A stretch of 64,000 bases of DNA from Streptomyces luteogriseus (GTDB taxonomy: Bacteria > Actinomycetota > Actinomycetes > Streptomycetales > Streptomycetaceae). The first letter of the stretch is position 1. Each line of letters opens with the position of its first letter. Shown here in pieces: positions 59,460 to 64,000 of this stretch. Both the position numbers and the translations under genes were made by a program. The stretch covers positions 6,634,001 to 6,698,000 of the forward strand of contig NZ_JACHMS010000001.1 of the NCBI RefSeq assembly GCF_014205055.1, written 5' to 3'. Below the pieces are notes generated by a model. That model searched no databases. It saw only the letters and a list, made by a program, of their open reading frames with translations, and was not told the DNA's origin.

Positions 59460-60742
59460 GACTCCGGCAGCTGACCGTCGCCTGTTCCCTGTTGGGCGTG
59501 CTCTGCGTGCCCGCGCACGCCGAGGGCCGGGACATCGGCCGCGACACCCTCCCGGCGAACGACGGCTGGGCGGCGGAGGGCACCGGGACCACCGGAGGTG
59601 CCGCCGCCGACGACGCCCACGTCTTCACCGTGACCGACCGGGCCGGACTCGTCCGCGCCCTCGACGGCGGCAGCGCCACCCCGAAGATCATCAAGATCGC
59701 CGGGACGATCGACGCCAACACCGACGACGACGGCGACCGGCTGGACTGCGCCGACTACGCCACCGGCGGCTACGCCCTGAAGAATTACCTCGCCGCCTAC
59801 GACCCCCGCACCTGGGGCTCCGCCAAGCCCAGCGGCCCCCAGGAGGAGGCCCGCCAGGCGTCCGCCGCGCGGCAGGCCGAACGGATCGTGCTGCCCGTCG
59901 GCTCGAACACCACCCTCGTCGGGCTCGGCGACTCGGCGGTCCTCAAGGGCGCGAGCCTTCAGGTGAAGAACGCCGAGAACGTGATCATCCGCAATCTCGA
60001 CGTGCGCGACGCCTACGACTGCTTCCCCGTCTGGCAGCCCAACACCGGCGGCCTCGGCGACTGGAAGACGGCCTACGACAACATCTGGCTCACCGGAGCC
60101 ACCCATGTGTGGGTGGACCATGTGACCCTGAGCGACAAGGGCCACCCCGACGCGAAGGAACCCACCTACCTCGCCCGCAACTACCTGCGCCACGACGGTC
60201 TGCTGGACATCACCGGCGGCTCCGACCTCGTCACCGTCTCCTGGAGCCGCTTCGCCGGCCACGACAAGGCGATGCTCATCGGCAACGGCGACACCGCCAC
60301 CGGAGACCGCGGCAAGCTCCGCGTCACCCTGCACCACAACGCCTTCGAGTCCGTCGTCCAGCGCGCCCCGCGCGTCCGCTTCGGCCAGGTCCACGTCTAC
60401 AACAACCGGTACGACATCACCGGCGACGACTACCGCTACTCGCTGGGCGTCTCCACCGAGTCGAGGATGTACGCGGAGAACAACGCCTTCCACGCGCCCG
60501 GCCATGTGGAGGTCGCCGACCTGGTCAAGAGCTGGAACGGCAGCGCACTGCACCAGAGCGGCACGCTCTTCAACGGCTTCCCGGTCGACCTGCTCGCCAT
60601 CCACAACGCCTACAACTCGGGCAGCGAGCGCGATCTGACGGCCGACGTCGGCTGGACGCCCACCCTGCACGGGCGGATCGACAGCACCCAGGAGGCCGAC
60701 CGGGCGGTGACCCGCGGCGCGGGTGCGGGGAGGATCCCGTGA
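59456..60742 (+). CDS. Secreted pectate lyase, PL1 family
   Basis: A 428-residue extracellular lyase cleaving polygalacturonate by beta-elimination. The signal peptide ends at VPAHA (~22). The parallel beta-helix has ENVIIRNLDVRDAYDCFP (~180), WVDHVTLSD with the WxDH motif (~221), and the catalytic-Arg motif RAPRVRFGQVHVYNN (~305). Calcium-site Asp residues are plausible in the DAYD and DH region. Coupled to the permease upstream and the dehydrogenase downstream by 4-bp overlaps. Confidence 0.93.
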   Translation: MRLRQLTVACSLLGVLCVPAHAEGRDIGRDTLPANDGWAAEGTGTTGGAAADDAHVFTVTDRAGLVRALDGGSATPKIIKIAGTIDANTDDDGDRLDCADYATGGYALKNYLAAYDPRTWGSAKPSGPQEEARQASAARQAERIVLPVGSNTTLVGLGDSAVLKGASLQVKNAENVIIRNLDVRDAYDCFPVWQPNTGGLGDWKTAYDNIWLTGATHVWVDHVTLSDKGHPDAKEPTYLARNYLRHDGLLDITGGSDLVTVSWSRFAGHDKAMLIGNGDTATGDRGKLRVTLHHNAFESVVQRAPRVRFGQVHVYNNRYDITGDDYRYSLGVSTESRMYAENNAFHAPGHVEVADLVKSWNGSALHQSGTLFNGFPVDLLAIHNAYNSGSERDLTADVGWTPTLHGRIDSTQEADRAVTRGAGAGRIP

Positions 60743-61938
60743 CCGGTCGCATGATCAACGCCATGAGCGAATCCCCGAGCACGCCCCTGCCCGTCGTCCT
60801 CGCCGGGGCCCGCGGTCACGGCCGCTGGCACGTCGAGAACATCCGCCGCCTGCAGAAGAAGGGCCTCGTCCGGCTCGTCGGGATCTGCGAGCTGACGCCG
60901 CTGACCGAGGAGGAACTGGGCGACCTGGGCGCTCCCGAGCAGTCCGCCGACTTCGGCGCCCTGCTGGACGCCACCGGCGCCCGGGTCGCGGTGATCTGCA
61001 CCCCCATCCCGACCCACACCGACCTCGCCCTCACGGCGGCCGAGCGGGGGGTGCACCTCCTCCTGGAGAAGCCGCCCGCCCCCTCCTACGCCGAGTTCCG
61101 CCGGATGGCCGACGGGGTCGCCGCGGCCGGAGTCGTCTGCCAGATCGGCTTCCAGTCGCTGGGCTCGCACGCCCTGACGGCCGTCCGCGAGCTGATCGAG
61201 CAGGGCGCGATCGGCACGCTGGTCGGGCTCGGCGGGGCCGGTGCCTGGGTCCGGGACGAGGACTACTTCCGGCGGGCGCCCTGGGCGGGCAAGCGGCGGC
61301 TGAACGGCGTCGACGTGATCGACGGGGCGCTGACCAACCCCCTCGCCCACGCCGTCGCCACCGCCCTCGCCCTGGGCGGCAGCACCCGTGCCGAGCACGT
61401 CACCGGCATCGAGACCGAGCTGCTGCGCGCCAACGCCATCGAGTCCGACGACACCTCCTGCGTCCGAGTCAGCACCACGCAGGGCCACCCGGTGACCGTC
61501 GCCGCGACGCTGTGCGCCGAGGAGCCGGACGAGCCGTACGTCCTCGTCCACGGCAGCAGTGGCCGGATCACCTTCTGGTACAAGCAGGACCGGGTGCTGC
61601 TCCAGCGCGCGGGGCACGGCCCGGAGGAGTCCGAGCACGGCCGCACCGACCTGCTGGAGAACCTCGTCGACCACCTCACCACCGGCGCGGACCTGCTGGT
61701 CCCCCCGGACGAGACCGGCGCCTTCATGAAGGTCGTGGAGGCCATCCGCACCGCCCCCGACCCGGCGCCGCTGCCGGACACCGCCTGGCACCGGATCCCC
61801 GGCGAGAACCGCCGGGTGGTGCCCGGCATCGACGGACTCGTCGCGGCCGCCGCCGACACCCTCTCCCTCTACTCCGAGCTCGGTGCCCCCTGGGCCGTGT
61901 CCGCGGAGCATCTGTCGAACGAGGTGAGCACCCGATGA
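60739..61938 (+). CDS. Gfo/Idh/MocA family oxidoreductase
   Basis: A 399-residue NAD(P)-dependent sugar oxidoreductase. The Rossmann motif VVLAGARGHGRWHVEN is at ~18-33, the conserved EKPPAPSYAEFRRM near 103, and QIGFQSLGSHAL near 132. The GTG overlaps the lyase stop; ATGs 12 and 24 bp later are alternatives. It likely oxidises an unsaturated or side-chain sugar of pectin. Overlaps the next gene by 4 bp. Confidence 0.9.
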   Translation: MTGRMINAMSESPSTPLPVVLAGARGHGRWHVENIRRLQKKGLVRLVGICELTPLTEEELGDLGAPEQSADFGALLDATGARVAVICTPIPTHTDLALTAAERGVHLLLEKPPAPSYAEFRRMADGVAAAGVVCQIGFQSLGSHALTAVRELIEQGAIGTLVGLGGAGAWVRDEDYFRRAPWAGKRRLNGVDVIDGALTNPLAHAVATALALGGSTRAEHVTGIETELLRANAIESDDTSCVRVSTTQGHPVTVAATLCAEEPDEPYVLVHGSSGRITFWYKQDRVLLQRAGHGPEESEHGRTDLLENLVDHLTTGADLLVPPDETGAFMKVVEAIRTAPDPAPLPDTAWHRIPGENRRVVPGIDGLVAAAADTLSLYSELGAPWAVSAEHLSNEVSTR

Positions 61939-62780
61939 CCAGCAACGACACCACCGTCCTGCGCGTCGCGGGCCGGCCGGTCGGCCGGTACGTCACCCGG
62001 CCCGAGCTGCCCGCCAGGCTCTCTCCGCGCCCCTATCTGCACCCCGTCACCACCCTGGCCGGCACGGCCGTGACCGAACTCGCCCCGGCCGACCACGCAC
62101 ACCACCTCGGCGTCGGTGTCGCCGTTCCCGACGTCGAGGGGTTCAACTTCTGGGGCGGGCGCACCTACGTCCGCGACCAGGGCCCGACCGAGCTCGACAA
62201 CCACGGCGCGCAGCGGCACATCGCCTTCCAGCTGCGCGACCCCGACGGCTTCGTGGAGGAGCTGCGCTGGGTGGCCGCGGGCGGCGAGCTGCTGCGCGAG
62301 CGGCGCACGGTCGCCGCGACCGAACTCACCGACCAGGCCTGGGCACTGGACCTCACCTTCTCCCTCACCAACGTCACCACGGGCCCGCTGTCGATCGGCA
62401 GCCCCGCGACCAACGGGCGCCCGGGCGCGGCCTACGGAGGCTTCTTCTGGCGGGCCCGCAAGGAGTCCCGCGCGCCGGAGGTCTTCACGGCCGGGTCCGA
62501 CGGTGAGGAAGACGTCCACGGCCGGCCCGCCGACTGGCTCGCCCTGCGGGGCGCCACCTGGACGCTCGTCTTCGCCGGCGCCACCGAACGGACCCGCCGC
62601 GACCCGTGGTTCGTACGCACCGAGGAGTACCCGGGCGTCGGATCCTCCCTCGCCCACGAGGAGCGGCTGCCGCTCCCGCCGGGCGAGACCGTCGTGCGCC
62701 GGGTGGTCACCGTCGTCGCCGACGGCCGGCTCGACCGGGACGCGGCGGCCGCCCTCGTCCGCAAGGCGGTGAGCCCGTGA
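61935..62780 (+). CDS. DUF6807 (PmoA-like) family protein
   Basis: A 281-residue beta-rich cytosolic protein. RPYLHPVTTLAGTAVTELAP near residue 35, DHAHHLGVGVAVPDVEGFNFWGG near 54 and GPTELDNHGAQRHI near 76 are the family marks. The His-rich patch HAHHLG suggests a sugar or metal site. It usually sits next to a Gfo/Idh/MocA gene, as here, in carbohydrate loci, where its function remains unproven. No link to methane oxidation is implied. Confidence 0.85.
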   Translation: MTSNDTTVLRVAGRPVGRYVTRPELPARLSPRPYLHPVTTLAGTAVTELAPADHAHHLGVGVAVPDVEGFNFWGGRTYVRDQGPTELDNHGAQRHIAFQLRDPDGFVEELRWVAAGGELLRERRTVAATELTDQAWALDLTFSLTNVTTGPLSIGSPATNGRPGAAYGGFFWRARKESRAPEVFTAGSDGEEDVHGRPADWLALRGATWTLVFAGATERTRRDPWFVRTEEYPGVGSSLAHEERLPLPPGETVVRRVVTVVADGRLDRDAAAALVRKAVSP

Positions 62781-64000
62781 CCTCCGAGACCTACCGCAAC
62801 CCGGTCCTCGACGCCGACTGGTCCGACCCGGACGTCGTCCGCGTCGGCGACGACTACTACCTGACCGCGTCCAGCTTCGGCCGCGCCCCCGGACTGCCGC
62901 TGCTGCACTCCCGGGACCTGGTCCACTGGACGCTGGTCGGCCACGCCCTCGAACGCCTCGAACCGGCCGCCGAGTTCGACAGACCCCGGCACGACTGCGG
63001 GGTCTGGGCCCCCTCCCTCAGGTATCACGACGAACGCTTCTGGATCTTCTGGGGCGACCCCGACCAGGGCATCTTCCAGGTCAACGCCCCGCAGATCGGG
63101 GGCCCGTGGACCCGCCCGCACCTGCTGAAGGCCGGCAAGGGCCTCATCGACCCCTGCCCCCTGTGGGACGAGGAGACCGGCGAGGCCTACCTGGTCCACG
63201 CCTGGGCCAAGTCGCGCTCCGGCGTCAAGAACCGCCTCACCGGCCACCGGATGCGCCCCGACGGCACCGGCCTCCTCGACGAGGGCAAGGTCATCGTCGA
63301 CGGGGACCGCATACCCGGCTGGTTCACCCTCGAAGGCCCCAAGCTCTACCGGCACGACGGCCGGTTCTGGATCCTCGCCCCCGCCGGCGGGGTGGAGACC
63401 GGCTGGCAGGGCGCCTTCCGCTCGCGCGGCTTCTTCGGGCCGTACGAGGAGAGGATCGTCCTGGAGCAGAAGGACACCGACGTCAACGGCCCCCACCAGG
63501 GCGGCTGGGTGCGCACCCCGTCGGGAGAGGACTGGTTCCTGCACTTCCAGCAGCGCGGCGCCTACGGCCGGGTCGTCCACCTCCAGCCCATGAGCTGGGG
63601 TCCCGACGACTGGCCCGTGCTCGGGGACGACGGCGCCCCCGTGGCCGAACACCGACGCCCCGCCCTGCCGCCGCAGCCACCCGCCGCGCCCGCCACCGAC
63701 GACGACTTCCCCGGCGGACGGTACGGCCGCCAGTGGCAGTGGACGGCCAACCCGGGCGACGGCTGGGCCACCCAGCACTCCGGGGACGGGCTGCGGCTCA
63801 CCTGCGTCCGCTCGGCGGACGCCCACGACCTGCGGAAACTGCCCCATGTGCTGACCCAGCGGCTGCCCGGCACCCCCAGCGCCGTCGAGGTGGAACTGCG
63901 CCTCGACAGCGACGAGCCCGGCGCCCGGGCCGGACTCGCGGTCCTCGGGGACGCGTTCGGCTGGATCGGACTCCAGCGGGGCACGGACGGCACCGTCCAC
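62777..64000 (+). CDS. Glycoside hydrolase family 43 (C-terminus beyond window)
   Basis: 408 codons are visible from a GTG that overlaps the previous stop; the gene continues past the right edge. A five-bladed beta-propeller GH43 domain (1 to ~300) has the general base in DADWSDPDVVRVGDDYYL and the general acid Glu in FTLEGPKLYRHDG. A beta-sandwich C-terminal domain begins near 315 (DDFPGGRYGRQWQW). No signal peptide, so it acts on imported oligosaccharides. Likely beta-xylosidase/alpha-L-arabinofuranosidase or a galactan enzyme. Confidence 0.9.
   Translation, partial: MTSETYRNPVLDADWSDPDVVRVGDDYYLTASSFGRAPGLPLLHSRDLVHWTLVGHALERLEPAAEFDRPRHDCGVWAPSLRYHDERFWIFWGDPDQGIFQVNAPQIGGPWTRPHLLKAGKGLIDPCPLWDEETGEAYLVHAWAKSRSGVKNRLTGHRMRPDGTGLLDEGKVIVDGDRIPGWFTLEGPKLYRHDGRFWILAPAGGVETGWQGAFRSRGFFGPYEERIVLEQKDTDVNGPHQGGWVRTPSGEDWFLHFQQRGAYGRVVHLQPMSWGPDDWPVLGDDGAPVAEHRRPALPPQPPAAPATDDDFPGGRYGRQWQWTANPGDGWATQHSGDGLRLTCVRSADAHDLRKLPHVLTQRLPGTPSAVEVELRLDSDEPGARAGLAVLGDAFGWIGLQRGTDGTVH

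Noticed and set aside
61935..62780. Methane monooxygenase component suggested by the PmoA label
   Set aside because: The family is a carbohydrate-locus protein (DUF6807) without PmoA membrane helices.

Overview
The window is about 72% GC by eye, with third-position G/C bias in every gene, TetR/LacI/GntR/DeoR regulators, GTG and TTG starts, ATGA/GTGA start-stop overlaps and Streptomyces-type gene order. The gene content (Suf operon led by SufR, actinobacterial DapD, OpcA, heme A synthase next to an ABC pair, TerD, DUF3618) fits a Streptomyces chromosome, probably a core-to-flank region.

Layout. 1-4.5 kb: an alpha-glucosidase end and a carbohydrate ABC uptake operon (lipoprotein plus two permeases). 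4.5-11.2 kb: oxidative and non-oxidative pentose phosphate operon on the minus strand (tkt, tal, zwf, opcA, pgl). 11.5-17.8 kb: heme O synthase (ctaB), a small unknown protein, an amidohydrolase, heme A synthase (ctaA) behind an ABC exporter, and an AAC(3)-family acetyltransferase. 17.9-24.5 kb: complete sufR-B-D-Rieske-C-S-U-sufT-like operon with a recognisable SufR operator. 24.5-31 kb: AbfB-domain surface protein, SMR efflux pump with its own TetR, dapD, a small secreted peptide, a DapA-family protein, holin-X/DUF3618 pair, and a SoxR-box-controlled monooxygenase. 31-36.4 kb: secreted nuclease, unknown acidic protein and a PhoX-type phosphatase behind a PHO box. 36.4-38.3 kb: two tandem Y RNAs (one carrying a permuted tRNA-like module) immediately upstream of a Ro/TROVE protein. 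38.3-41.4 kb: a decayed zone with a 5'-deleted ACC/D-cysteine deaminase and a sugar transport operon reduced to LacI regulator, promoter-operator and a permease tail. 41.4-48.6 kb: TetR, double TerD protein, and a DeoR-controlled polyol-type ABC operon ending in a zinc alcohol dehydrogenase. 48.9-64 kb: uronate/pectin catabolism. Divergent udh and kdgD, an unknown coupled gene, then a long translationally coupled operon (GntR, DapA-family lyase, IlvD/Edd dehydratase, two ABC permeases, pectate lyase, Gfo/Idh/MocA dehydrogenase, DUF6807/PmoA, GH43) that runs off the right edge.

The last 15 kb reads as a pectin-degradation locus: extracellular pectate lyase and a GH43 enzyme release uronides and side-chain sugars, the ABC permeases import them, and Udh, the dehydratases and DapA-family enzymes feed non-phosphorylated uronic/aldonic acid routes toward 2-oxoglutarate or pyruvate. 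The most distinctive feature is the Ro-Y RNA locus. Two other signals deserve attention: a ~110-nt hairpin element present twice with near-identical arms and a different terminal loop, and a short dispersed intergenic repeat present four times.
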